From: Oxytricha trifallax | Lineage: Eukaryota > Ciliophora > Spirotrichea > Sporadotrichida > Oxytrichidae | Length of the DNA stretch: 64,000 nucleotides | NCBI GenBank assembly: GCA_000711775.1 | Contig: ARYC01000714.1 | Location: 62,001-126,000 of the forward strand | Direction of reading: 5' to 3' | In this document: piece by piece, positions 10,139 to 20,805 of the stretch | Layout of the letters: each line of letters opens with the position of its first letter | Position numbering within the stretch: position 1 is the first letter of the stretch | The notes under the pieces: model-generated | Database searches by the model: none | What the model was told of the DNA's origin: nothing | The model's input: only the letters and a program-made list of their open reading frames with translations | Translations under genes and position numbers: made by a program

Positions 10139-12098
10139 ATGGCAACTCCAAGCCAAACCAATATTCCTGATTAAGAGTCTGATAACGTAAGTTTTTACTC
10201 ATTATTTCTTATAAAAGTATGAAATTGATATATATTTCTAATTTAGGATTGGTTCTTCGACATAATCATAAACTTCTTGAGGTCTCCAAGATGGAAAACT
10301 CCTATTATGCAGTTTTTAGATGAGAATTGTATAATCTTTGATAATGAAGAAGAAAACAGACTTGAGTATACTTCCATTCACATGGTAAGTTTCTATAAAA
10401 ACTTATAAGTTAAACATTATGATTTATATTGCATCTTGATTTGAAGCATTATCTTACAGTCTTTTTATATAGTCTTTCAAGAAAATCGTTGATGATTTAT
10501 TGAGTGAACTCATGAGGGAATTAGGAGTGACTGAAGATTAATTTATGGAAGCTTGCGAGAAAGCAGCGGCCAATCCTCTTCATAAGAAGATTGTGGACTA
10601 AATCACAGCAGTTGAAAATTTCACAGCCTTCAAGAAACTTATGGTCAAGCGTAACTAGGAACTTAATCAGCAAGCCATGTAAATGATGAGCAAGAAGGAA
10701 GAAGTTAAAGATGATGGATAGATGACGGCAAATCCTTAGAGTAGAGAACCAAAAACCAAAGCTAAAGCTCAGGGAACTATAAGCTAACAAACTCTACCGA
10801 CTCCTAAAATGAGTAAAGAGTAAAAGGAGGCATTTAAAATAGCATAGGAAGAAGAATCAAAAGCAGAGGAAGAGATGGTCAGGAAAGCCATGGAAATATC
10901 GATGCAGCTAGATTAGTAAATGAAATAGGAGATTGATGAGGAAGAGGAGATGATAAAGCGTGTCATGGAACTCAGTGAATAGGAAGAAAAGCTGAGACAA
11001 AAGAAATTGAGGGAAGAAGAGGATAACATTAAAAGAATAGCTGAGTAAGAAGCTGGAAGATAGGCCGAGGAGGAAAGAATAAGAAAAGCAGAAGAGGAAA
11101 CTAAGAAATAAATGGTATAGGCATAGTAAAAAATAAAGGAATAGGAGGAAGTTAAGGTTTAGGTTCAAGCTCAAGTTGAATTTAGTCCACAAGAGTAGCA
11201 TCATGATGCCGCTTAAACAGATATGATAAAGCCTCAAAAGAAACAAAGACTACCAAAATAAGAGCTGGAAAAGACTCAATCTCATGTTCAACCACCCACT
11301 GAAAAGATTCAAAGCAAACTACCTGATATTTAAAAACAAAAAACTTAATTTGACTTACCACCAGTGTAAATGAAGAGAGGAGGAGGTTTCGATTTCGACA
11401 ACGATATCCTAATAGAACAGCAAAAGAACATCAATAAAATGAATGCCATGAGAGAATTTGATGAAATGGAAGACCAATAAAATAAGAAGCATGGCTAGGA
11501 AGAGTCAAAAAGTTTAAGTGACATGCTAAAAGAAAAGAGAGAAAAGAATGAGCAATTCATAAATTCCAAACAACCAACTTCATAGCAAGAGAGTGTTGAA
11601 GATAGGAAGAAAAGATTGTAAGCTTAGAGGGATATTCTCATGAAACAGAAAGCTGATAAGAGAGGGAAAGAACTCGAAGAATTCAAGGAAAAAACTAACA
11701 ATCAATAAGATCTTCACAAAGAGCTCTTAGAACTTGATAAGAAAACAAAACTAAAGGCATAAGCGAAAGTTGGCATGTAATTCGGATCCTCGCCATCTAA
11801 AGATAACTTTGATGAGATAAACTTGAATGATCATTAGGAGGTTGACAAGAGATTAAAGATTTATGAGAATATGCGTTAGGAAATCCTAAAAGTAAGCAAT
11901 TAGGTGAGAGAAGCAGGTCAACACGCTAAAATGAAGGAGCTAGAAACTAAAATTCAGAAATTAGAGGTAGTAAAGAGAGAGCGTGAAGAGCAAGAACGCT
12001 AAGAAGAGGAAAAGAAGAGAAAGGAGTTGCAGCAAAGAGAGAATAAAAGCAAAAACTTCTTAGAAAATATCAAGTCATATAGCATTGAAGATATTTGA
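10139..12098 (+). CDS. CFAP36: CFAP36 (CCDC104/BARTL1) ciliary protein
   Basis: The N-terminal BART-like domain reads DWFFDIIINFLRSPRW, PIMQFLDENCIIFDNEEENR, LEYTSIHMSFKKIVDDLL, LGVTEDQFMEACEKA and FTAFKKLMVKRNQELNQQAM, closely following human CFAP36, an ARL3-binding cilia protein. Two GT-AG introns are clear: 10187-10246 (GTAAGT to TTTAG) and 10385-10472 (GTAAGT to TATAG; the earlier CAG leads to a stop). Downstream is a long charged coiled coil. It contains two UIM-like motifs (EEEMVRKAMEISMQL, EEEMIKRVMELSE) and the conserved C-terminal RKKRLQAQRDILMKQKADK, matching the human LRQREHYLKQKRDKL region. It ends SYSIEDI-TGA at 12096-12098. Many Gln codons are TAA/TAG. No IES seen, unlike most neighbours. 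Confidence 0.9.
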
Positions 12099-12191
12099 TT
12101 ATATTAAGTTTAGATATATATCTTCACCATATTGATGATTGTGATTATAAACATATATGGAATTTATAAAATAAAATAATATCATTTCAAA

Positions 12192-13288
12192 TCAATTCAA
12201 TTCATGCGCTAATTGAGGAGCGAGAGTCTAAATCATTAGCTTTATTTTATCTTTTTCTGTTTTCAGAGGCCCCAGAGCATCCTCTATAAATTTGGCACTT
12301 TACTCATGTTTTGTAGTATTTTATCTTAATTCATCCAGGTTGTCCTATTCCCTCTCTTAGAATTATTAAATCAGTTGCATTTCCTGCTGTAGTTTTTTCA
12401 TCCTTGCTTAGCAATCTTCCCTCTCCTCTGTTAATTTTGCGATAATAATTTCTTTGGTCTTGATTTGATTTTTGGAATCTTAGAGCTGCATTTAATGATC
12501 TTATCTCTCTTCTTCTAATACTCCACATCTAATATCAAGCAATCTGAAATCATTAAGGTACTTTTCAGAATCAAAATTACTGCTACTAGTACTATTTTAG
12601 GCTGTGCTATTTCCATTGTTTTAGCCAAATTAATCACTAGAGAAGGCGTTGTTTTTCATCATTTGCTCTTGCTTAGCTCTCAAACGATTAATAACTTCAT
12701 CCTTATTTTCATTGGCACTTAGTATCAAATTTTACAGAGAAATATTAGGTGCCATCGATTGCACTTTTTACCTACAAAAAGGACATTCCTTCTTTAAATT
12801 AATGTGCTTATGAATGCAAATTTTGCAGAAAGTATGACCGCAAGGAAACAAAATGAACGGTTAGTTAATTGGAGGTAGGAAAAGCTCAAAGCAAATTGGA
12901 CATGTATTCGACATGACTTAATTATGTAAATTTTACTCCAAATCCTCAGCATTCACATTTTGACAACCAGTTTTTGAATGTTTCTTAAGCTAACCACTGG
13001 CAAATTTCTACTCTAATCTTTCGCTCATTTTTACAAATAGCTTATCTACCATCTATAGAAATCTTAAAGAAAAAAGGAAATTCATACATCTGGTTGCATG
13101 CCTGAATTTGTATTGATGTTTTGATATTTTTATTATGGATACTGTTGCTTTATTTCCTCTACCACCTCTATAAATAAATTTTAATTTCTATACATGAAAT
13201 TACCTTATTTTTCTTTATCTAGGTCTCTTTCTCTCAGCCACCTTTCTCTCTGTTTCTTCAATTTATCTCTTATATCTTGACTATCCAT
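12192..13288 (-). CDS. RING-finger coiled-coil protein (candidate E3 ligase)
   Basis: Starts MDSQDIRDKLKKQRERWLRE at 13288. A 36-nt intron (13168-13203, GTAATT to TTATAG) and a second intron ending just before ATGGTAGAT near 13050 lead to a C3HC4 RING: CPICFELF, FPCGHTFCKIC, HKHINLKKECPFCR at 12885-12760. The rest is helical and Gln/Glu-rich (LTEEREDCQARMKKLQQEMQ, IEDALGPLKTEKDKIKLMIQ) and ends LAPQLAHELN-TGA at 12192-12194. The RING plus coiled-coil layout suggests a TRIM-like ubiquitin ligase, without a visible B-box. It is divergent from the WW/FF gene, with only about 86 bp between the two starts. No IES identified. Confidence 0.85.
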
Positions 13289-13374
13289 TTTATTACAAAC
13301 AAATTTAAAATTAGAAACTTAATGTGAAGTTTTAACTAATTATTAAATTATTAAAATATTAAGACTAAAGAGAA

Positions 13375-15542
13375 ATGAATCTCTTTGACAAAGATCCAAA
13401 GAAGCAGCAAAAGAATTTCTTTAAACATTTGTGGGATTTCAGCGATGAAAACCAGAAGAAAGTTCAAGGGACATTTGTGAACCAGGAAGTTGAGATGTGG
13501 GAGCAGCAGTTATAGTAAAAAGCTCAATAATTCATGGAAAATGAAATGGTCGGAGGGCATAATCAATCCAATACTCAATATAGAGAATTTTAACAGAATC
13601 AGCAGTAATAAATGCTCAGTGCTGCCACTTTAGTTCAATAAAACACTTAATATCAGCAGTAATATCAGTTGCAGTAGAGTATCTTAGAAAAGAAGATTTT
13701 AAGCAACATGCCACTTGATGCACCACATTGGATGTAGGCCTATCATTTAGAGTAATATGGTGAGTTTTACAAGAAATGGCTAAGGTATGAGACATAGGAT
13801 GCTTAGACAGGGTAAATGATACCCTACTGGTACTCAGAAGAGGTGTAAAAAAGCACTTGGGATCCACCCATGATGATTCTAGAAGCGTTGATAATTAACG
13901 GTATTGATAGCGATTAAAATAACCATGTGAAAGAATGGGAGAATATAGAGGGAACTCCTTTTATTCACAATATAATTATAAGATTTTAGTTTCTAATCTA
14001 AATTGGCAATAAATTTCAAATTAATAAAGGGTATTTAGATTAAAGTCAAAATTCAGGGTGAGAAGAAGAAGGATGTGAGGTATTTATTCATTCATAGAAA
14101 TACTAAGAGAGTTTTCAGAGATAATCCTCTCTAAGTAGTTGATAAGACTTAAACCAACCTGCCAGTGCCTATAAATTAATCTACCAACAAAGTGCTCTAG
14201 ACTAAAACCCAAAGTTAGAGTGATCAAAGTTTTGTTAATAATGATATTTCAAAGATTGCTAATGATGATTAAAAGGATATTGATGATAGTTAAGAAGAGG
14301 AAGATGAGTAAGATATGTTACAGATTGAAATTGAAGGAGATGATGATGAGTCCAGCAGAGAGATAATTATTGATAGTTTAAAGGTATAAAGCAAGTCTAC
14401 TGAATAAAGCAAACCTACAGTTAAAGCTAATGAGATTATGGTTGATAATAAGTAGGAAGAAATGAAAGAATAGGAAGAAGAAGATTCTTTTGAATATGAT
14501 GATGCTATGCTTGATCCTAATGCCTATAACGATGATGATGAGGATGATAACATCTAAGATGATTATTCTGATAAAATCGAAGAAGATGACTATCTTGACT
14601 TAGAAGACTAGAAAAAGTAAATATTTCTTAACAAGCCCAGTGCAGATAATGAAAGCGATGCTGAGAGCAGCTCTTAAGATGAATCTTTCGAGGAAACTCC
14701 TGAATCTTAGTTTATTCAATCTCACTAAAAAGAAATAGCACAGTTCAAGGAAATGCTTAAAGACAAGAAAGTGGAAGTTTTCAACACAAATTGGCTGAAA
14801 GAACTCCCGAAAGTTATTCATGACTACAGATGCAGACTTATCCCCTAGCAATATAGAGAGACAGTATTTTAGGATTACATTAAAAACGTTGATAAAGATA
14901 AGTAGAGGTAACGATTATGGTAGAAAAACACTCAGCTTAAGACTAAGTTTTAAGAAGAATTGTAAAACTTAATTTAAGGAGGGAAGTTAGATTAGAATTC
15001 AGATTTTTAAGAGCTAAATAAGTTACTAAGCGGAAAGCCATACTATGACTAACTTGTGAAGGAAGACAAAGAATTCTTGTATACTGAATTCAACTCAGTT
15101 ATTGCTAGTATTCAACAAACCCTCAAAGATTAATCGATTTAAAACTTCTAGAAGCTGCTAAGAAAGCTTCCTTAACTAACAAATCAAGCTAATTAAATCC
15201 TTAATGCGAATACTTAATTTAAAGACATCAAAAGTTTGATAAAGAAAGACCAAGCTTACTCGTAATTGAAAAGTAAGACTTAGAAGCAACAGTTGTTTGA
15301 TGAATACATGCTAAGTGATATATTGACTGACATAGGGTCGAAAAGAGCAAGATTAGTCGCTATCGGTGGTCATGATGAGGAAGTTAAGAAAATCGATAGA
15401 TAAGAGAGGAAAAGGCAGAAAATTGAACAAGACTAATTAAAACAAGGAATCAATATAAAATAAAGTCATTTATTGAATTTTTATTATGAATGCGTTGACA
15501 AATTCAAGGAGTTACTCTAAGAAAAGATCATTGAAGTTAATG
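13375..15542 (+). CDS. TCERG1-like WW/FF transcription-splicing factor, 5' segment (scrambled)
   Basis: Starts MNLFDKDPKKQQKNFFKHLW. A WW domain (IPYWYSEEVQKSTWDPP, about 13800-13870) is followed by a diverged second WW-like stretch YLFIHRNTKRVFRDNP and a long acidic region (DDDEDDNIQDDYSD). FF domains follow: FF1 (NWLKELPKVIHDYRCRLI), FF2, FF3 (IQNFQKLLRKLPQLTNQ, LIKKDQAYSQL) and the start of FF4 (VDKFKELLQEKIIEVN). The frame then ends in germline-only sequence with TGA. The last 11 bases of the segment, TGAAGTTAATG (15532-15542), are the pointer shared with 7046-7056, where FF4 resumes. The reassembled protein has WW domains and six FF domains, the TCERG1/CA150 number. One interruption near 13965-14045 remains unresolved. 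Confidence 0.88.
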
Positions 15543-15925
15543 ATGACACTTGATTTTTTACTTGATAATGTAAAAAAGTATAGTTACTAGGCAAATTTAT
15601 TAGAAAGTATAAAATATAACCAGTTATCTCTCCAAGAAATACCTAGATCATATTACTAACTTAAGCCAAATTAATTATAGCAAATATAGAACTCAAAAAT
15701 TATATGTAGTAGAGCTAGATTATCGAGTGTTATAGGGAGGTTTGGAGTAATTAGGAATAGAGAATTTAACCATGCCACTTTTTATCTAAATCTGCTTGTT
15801 TTATAGGGTCAATAGGGAGGTATATCTTAACACAGACAATAAAAGGGATAAGCATTGATTACTAATTTTTAAAAAAATCATTCATCTTAGTGAAACACCT
15901 TAAAAAGACAATCAGTAAATACTGT
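15543..15925 (+). other. Germline-limited flank after the WW/FF pointer
   Basis: AT-rich sequence following the pointer at 15532-15542. No coding sequence on either strand up to the cyclin stop. It should be eliminated at least in part, because the preceding MDS ends at the pointer. Confidence 0.55.
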
Positions 15926-18300
15926 TCAATCAACAGCATTTGAGTTGCAGTCATCCTCAATCTCCATCTTAGAGTTACTACTAGCATGCTAAGTCATATT
16001 CATATTGCTACTCTGATTATGTAAGTTACTGTTCATGTTACCGGATATGTTCATGTTGCTAGTGTGATGACTGCTGCTTAAGTTGTTTATTGTGTTACTG
16101 TTTTCATATTACGATATGTTACCTTGCACTGTGTTTACCACTCCTCCAGCCACTATTCCTTGTGACTTGGAGTTCTTCTGGTGATTGTGCTAGAGCTATT
16201 GCTGTTACTAAGCCTAAGCGTTGCTGCTATGCTCTAGTCTGATCTTGGAAACTTCGCAATACTTAGGCAGAGCAAACTTCTTCTTGACTGCTTGAAGTTA
16301 ACTGCCTTGAGCCTCTTACAGCAGTTGGAATAAATCCTTAGCAGCTTATCTAATAGTTTGTTCTTTGTAGTGAGTGTGCTTTACCATAGTATCATTCCAG
16401 GGGTTAGGATGCTTAGTCATTTTCAAAGAAAGGTAGAGAGCGCTCGATGCTAGATTTGATGGGGAATACTTCAGGAATTTATAATTTACAAGGGCTAACT
16501 CTAGGAGGTATCTGGACAGATTTAAGATTAGGGGATCTACTTTTGCAATCTTAGTGAAACGTTCAAGGAATCGGAAAGATGAAGTGATTTAAATGTCGAA
16601 ATCTAGAACTTGCAGCATTTTTCTCTCCATTTCTAAGATCTCCTCTTTAGTGTATGCATTATCAGTAATCCCTAGATAAATTCATGTTATTCAAAGGTAC
16701 AGTAAGTATATTTTATGAATGTATACAAAGTCTTTTACAATGGGTGGATAAATTTCCTCGTATTTGCAAGCAATCAACATAGCTGTAACACCAACTAGCT
16801 ATAATTATTACTAATTAAAATTTCTTAAAACAATCAATTAAATCATAAAGTCTCTATCTGTTGACTTGCTCCTTCTCAAGAAATCTGTCAATTAAATTGA
16901 CAGTGAGATACAAACTCTCGGGAACCAGCTTGAATTTGAGATGCACCTCGACAAGCCAATCGATGAGGATGGCTCTCATTTTTTCATTGATGTCTTCTTG
17001 TCTCTCCATATACCCTGGCACTGCAATATTCTCAGTTTCTGTTGCTAACAAGAATTCAAAGATATCGCAGGCATACTCTCCGCAGGTTTGGGGATCTCTC
17101 CCATCAGGAATATTAACGTATTACATTTAAATCGCGTATATTTTGTATATATATACAAATTAGAAATTACCTTTTTTAATATCAGCTGGATCAAGCTGAG
17201 TTTCATAGTATGTGTCGAGCAATTACTAGAATTTCTTTAGTTTTCTTCCCTTAGAATCAATAGTCTGATAGTTTCCTTAAGTCTTGGCATGATTATTTTT
17301 TAATTTTTGTAGTTTAAAGGCTTTTATTGAATCAACATAAATATTTTTTTATTTAATGATTATTAGTAATTCCACTGTATGTATTAATTGAAGACTGTGC
17401 TCTAGTTTGACTAACTGAAAATTATTAAGCGAGTTATGTAGTGTAAGTTTAAGGGACTATAGATTGATTGGCGTTAGCATGATTTGAGCCTCCAAATGAC
17501 ATATTTGCGCGAGTAGAGTTGTTAGCGGATGTCCTATCTTGACTGAGGCAAGTGATTGTCTTTCTTTCTAAAAATCTGTTGGAGCCTCTCTGAGAGGTGT
17601 TTATGTGCAAATTGTTAATCATACTCTGTACATTCTTTATATCTTAGGGTGGGTGGTTGGGAATGCTCTACTTTAAATCACCAATTGTTTTCATTTTTGC
17701 AAGTGAGTTTGTAGCTGTATTGGTGTGAGTCATGATTTAAGGTTAATTTAAGCTGCCTCCACTTGGAATCATGCCGTGAGCGCTCATGGGATTTTAGCCG
17801 AGATATGATCTGGTTTTCAAATTGAGGTGCTATACAATAATTATGAAATTTCTCCATTTTTTCTTACCTTTCCTTAAATATTCTAAAATGCTTATTGCTT
17901 CTGGCCATCGATCAGCATATTCTACTGGAGATTCGACAAATCACGCCCAAAAGAACGCTTGGTAAAGCTGTTTCTGGGAGCGTGAATTTAGCCAGTGGTT
18001 AGCTATTTGCCGGCCATTGATCCTCCCTGAAAAGTTTGAAATTGCTGAGCTGTGTCACTTGTTGCATTATTTTGCTATGAATTTATCAACCAAAATAATT
18101 GTGTTAAATTTAAACTTATTCATTAGAAAATTTTGGGGTTTTCGGTTAAAATAACCAAGATTTAATAATGTAAGTAATTTATTGATTAGATATTTGTGAT
18201 TACTAGAGTACATTGATTGCATAATATTTTCTTGGTTGTTCATGACCATGCCATGCATCATGGATGGCTGCTCATTCTCTTTGTTCAAGTTCTAATATTA
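15926..18300 (-). CDS. B-type cyclin
   Basis: The cyclin box is clear on the minus strand: CGEYACDIFEFLLATE, MERQEDINEKMRAILIDWLV (the A/B-type MRAILIDWLVEVH signature), LVPESLYLTVNLIDRFL, LVGVTAMLIACKYEEIYPP, then the C-terminal fold LEMERKMLQVLDFDIQ, FRFLERFTKIA and LASSALYLSLKM. The tail is Asn/Ser/Met-rich and ends EIEDDCNSNAVD-TGA at 15926-15928. The N-terminal region is Ser/Asn-rich and starts near 18300 with NKENEQPSMMHG; the true ATG is unresolved. Introns interrupt the gene (for example at about 17870-17830 and 17160-17130), and one IES at 18065-18198 is solved. The protein activates a CDK for mitosis or meiosis. Confidence 0.88.
18065..18198. other. IES, 134 bp, pointer ATTA
   Basis: ATTA at 18065-18068 and 18199-18202. 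Removal gives MQSMYSSN-ATSDTAQQFQ in frame on the minus strand. The pointer is short, so the call is moderate. Confidence 0.6.
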
Positions 18301-18309
18301 ATATGTGTT

Positions 18310-18730
18310 CCCATTCTAAATACAATATATTAATAAATGACAATAATTTACTGATAGGTATTTAAGCATCTGCGATGAATTATTAGTAAATATCATCAAA
18401 TCTTGTAAATTTTTTATAATTAAGTGGCATCATAATATTTTTTTGTTATAATAAGGGAATTATTCTCAATATTTAGATTAGATTTAAACTATAAAAATTC
18501 ATTTTTGCATTTAATTTTAGTTAATTTTTTATTATACATTTCTCCTTAATTCTTAATTTTTTAATTTAAATATATTCTTAATAATTTTTATTGAATGTCT
18601 CTGTGACATTATGAAATTGTATGATTTATATAAGAAATTATTAAAGTTTAAATTTTAAGAAAAATTCAAATTAACGAATATAATAAACTCTAATTATAAT
18701 TATCAATTAAAAATAATCATTATCAATAAA
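18310..18730. other. Region between cyclin and MORN3 (divergent)
   Basis: AT-rich. The minus strand carries a short open frame MMPLNYKKFTRFDDIYQQF near 18440 that could be the cyclin leader exon, but I could not join it. No other gene seen; probably the shared upstream region of two divergent genes. Confidence 0.4.
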
Positions 18731-20406
18731 ATGGATTCAAGAGTAAGTAGTTTCATTTCCTTCTTACTATTATTTTTACTGCCTTTTTTACTATGGAATA
18801 TTATGATTACTAATTTGGTTGTGTAGAGTATGAATAGCTAAAACAGATTGGGGAATAGTCAAATGACTGGCACCTAGAAACCCATGTTTAATCATCTATG
18901 GAAAGTGTAAGCTATAAAGTTATTTATTGATGAATTTTAACATTTTATTTGTGTAGATCTGATTAAAAAGCTCAGAAGAATGGCGCTCACAGATCAGTCT
19001 ACTGGGTCAAGGTACTGTCTTAATAATATGATAGTTTATAACGTACTTATTTAATTTTACTATAGAAAAAATAGAGACAAGAAGACGGTACTATTAAGGG
19101 AGAGAAATGGTAGTAGGCATCGAGATAAAACCCATGAGGTTTAATATAATGGTATTTATAAATAGGGAAAAAAATAAAATTTAAGTTATATAGTTTGTAT
19201 CAAGATTGTATTTATGTATAAGATCCTAAATAAAAGAAAAATAATCCATTATCGTATTAATTTATAATTACACTACTACTTCATTTTATATTTATTAAGA
19301 TAAAATGCTTACAGTTTTGTAAACCAATTCCTCTTTATTGACTTATATAGCTTTATATAGGTGATTGGAAAAATAACTGTAAAGATGGTTTTGGTATTTA
19401 GTTCTATCAAAATGGTGATAAATATGAAGGTATGTGGGGCCAAGACTACAGACATGGCCAGGGAACTTACTGGAGAAACGAAGGTGGTAAATTAAGGAGA
19501 GAATATACTGGAGATTGGTTCTAGGATAAGAAGCACGGAAGGGGTACTTTCTTCTATAAAAATGGGGATAGATATGACGGCTACTGGGTCAATGGATAAC
19601 CTCAAGGCGAGGGAAGAATGATTTATGAGAATGAAAACATCTATGAAGGCTAGTGGCATGAAGGGAAAAGAAACGGATATGGTGTGCTCACTAAGAGAAA
19701 TGGAGATCATTTTGAAGGTCACTGGGTAAATGATATGAGAGAGGGTCAGGGCAGCTACTACTATCATGATAAAAATAAGCTATTCGTCGGAGAGTGGGTT
19801 TAAGACCAGCCAAAGACAGGAGTGTACACTGAAGTGGAAGATGATGAAGCAGAGAAAATACAAAAGAAGGCATATTTCACTGATCCATATGTACTTCCAC
19901 CAATTTATGAGCTTAAGCTTGTAAATCCAACAAAGATTCTTGAGAGAGCAATGGAAAGAACAAAGCGTGAAAGAGCCTAGTTCAGAGCACAATATATTCC
20001 TATCGAAGAGATGTTTAGTCCACACGAATTAATGGATCTTAAACAAGCCTTCGAAGCTGCTGCTCAAGGAGAGTCTTATGTAAATATACTATCTCTAAAA
20101 ACACTCTTTGCCGGTATGGGCATCTACCCCTCAGATGACATGCTAAATGAGCTCCTAATTTCTTGTGGTAAAACTGGCAATGAGGATGCTATTTCCTTTG
20201 ATTTATTTGCAAGATCAGTTGCCTTACTCCTCGAAGAAAACGCTGAGAGAGGTTCTACCAGCTCACATGGAGACCAAGAAGATATAGCTGGATAAGACCC
20301 TAATCAACAACAATATGATGAAATGGGTGAAGATCAAGATTAGGAAGATTTGGGAGATGATCCCTACTATAACGAATATGATGTGGCAGATGGCTCTTAT
20401 CAATGA
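18731..20406 (+). CDS. MORN3: MORN3-like axonemal protein with C-terminal EF-hand-like region
   Basis: After MDSR and short exons comes HLWKSDQKAQKNGAHRSVYW, matching the human MORN3 start (LWKGWDRKAQRNG-RSQVYA). A run of MORN repeats follows: DKYEGMWGQDYRHGQGTY, YTGDWFQDKKHGRGTFF, RYDGYWVNGQPQGEGRM, IYEGQWHEGKRNGYGVL, HFEGHWVNDMREGQGSY. The MORN3-type tail YVLPPIYELKLVNPTKILE comes next. Beyond the usual MORN3 end (about 240 residues) is an EF-hand-like pair, MFSPHELMDLKQAFEAAAQG and DDMLNELLISCGKTG, with weak calcium ligands, then an acidic tail ending VADGSYQ-TGA at 20404-20406. GT-AG introns occur after MDSR and in the next two exon junctions. One IES (19123-19297) is followed by an intron ending at about 19361. 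MORN3 is a ciliary/flagellar protein. Confidence 0.88.
19123..19297. other. IES, 175 bp, pointer AGATAAAA
   Basis: AGATAAAA at 19123-19130 and 19298-19305. Without removal the frame meets TGA (CCATGAG). With removal, plus splicing of the following GTTTTG...TATATAG intron, it reads ASRQNAYSDWKNNCKDGFG, joining the exon to the first MORN repeat. Confidence 0.75.
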
Positions 20407-20805
20407 CAAATAATAGCTTATTTAAGACTTTTAAATTGCAAAATTATATTTATTTTTAAGGTCATTCATTCAACTGATATATTTTAAAAGTTAGATGCAA
20501 TCAATATGAATTTACGAGCATTTCAAATAATCTGTTATTATGATTTATAATTATGTGCATGGTTTAATAAAAATAGACTCCTCAAATGGGAAATCCTCAA
20601 ATTTTCCAATCAATCAGCTTTTATAATTTCTTACTATTTAAAATTATATAACTAAACAAATTTAAAAGATGTTTTTTATTCAGCTATCCTCCAAATGATC
20701 AAGTTTAGCATATAATGAATCTATATATCCTTACCTAATCAAAAATTACGTAAATGAATTAATGAATTTATAACTTAAATTTAATCATAAACAAATAACT
20801 TTAAA
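20407..20805 (+). other. AT-rich intergenic stretch
   Basis: No reading frame with protein character between the MORN3 stop and the next ATG at 20806. Confidence 0.5.

Noticed and set aside
10908..11246. 112-residue hydrophobic minus-strand ORF
   Set aside because: Antisense shadow of the CFAP36 coiled coil (Glu/Lys codons reversed give Leu/Phe/Ser).
18300..18450. MMPLNYKKFTRFDDIYQQF as cyclin N-terminus
   Set aside because: Open in frame but ends at TGA before the cyclin frame; no splice or pointer join found that links it.
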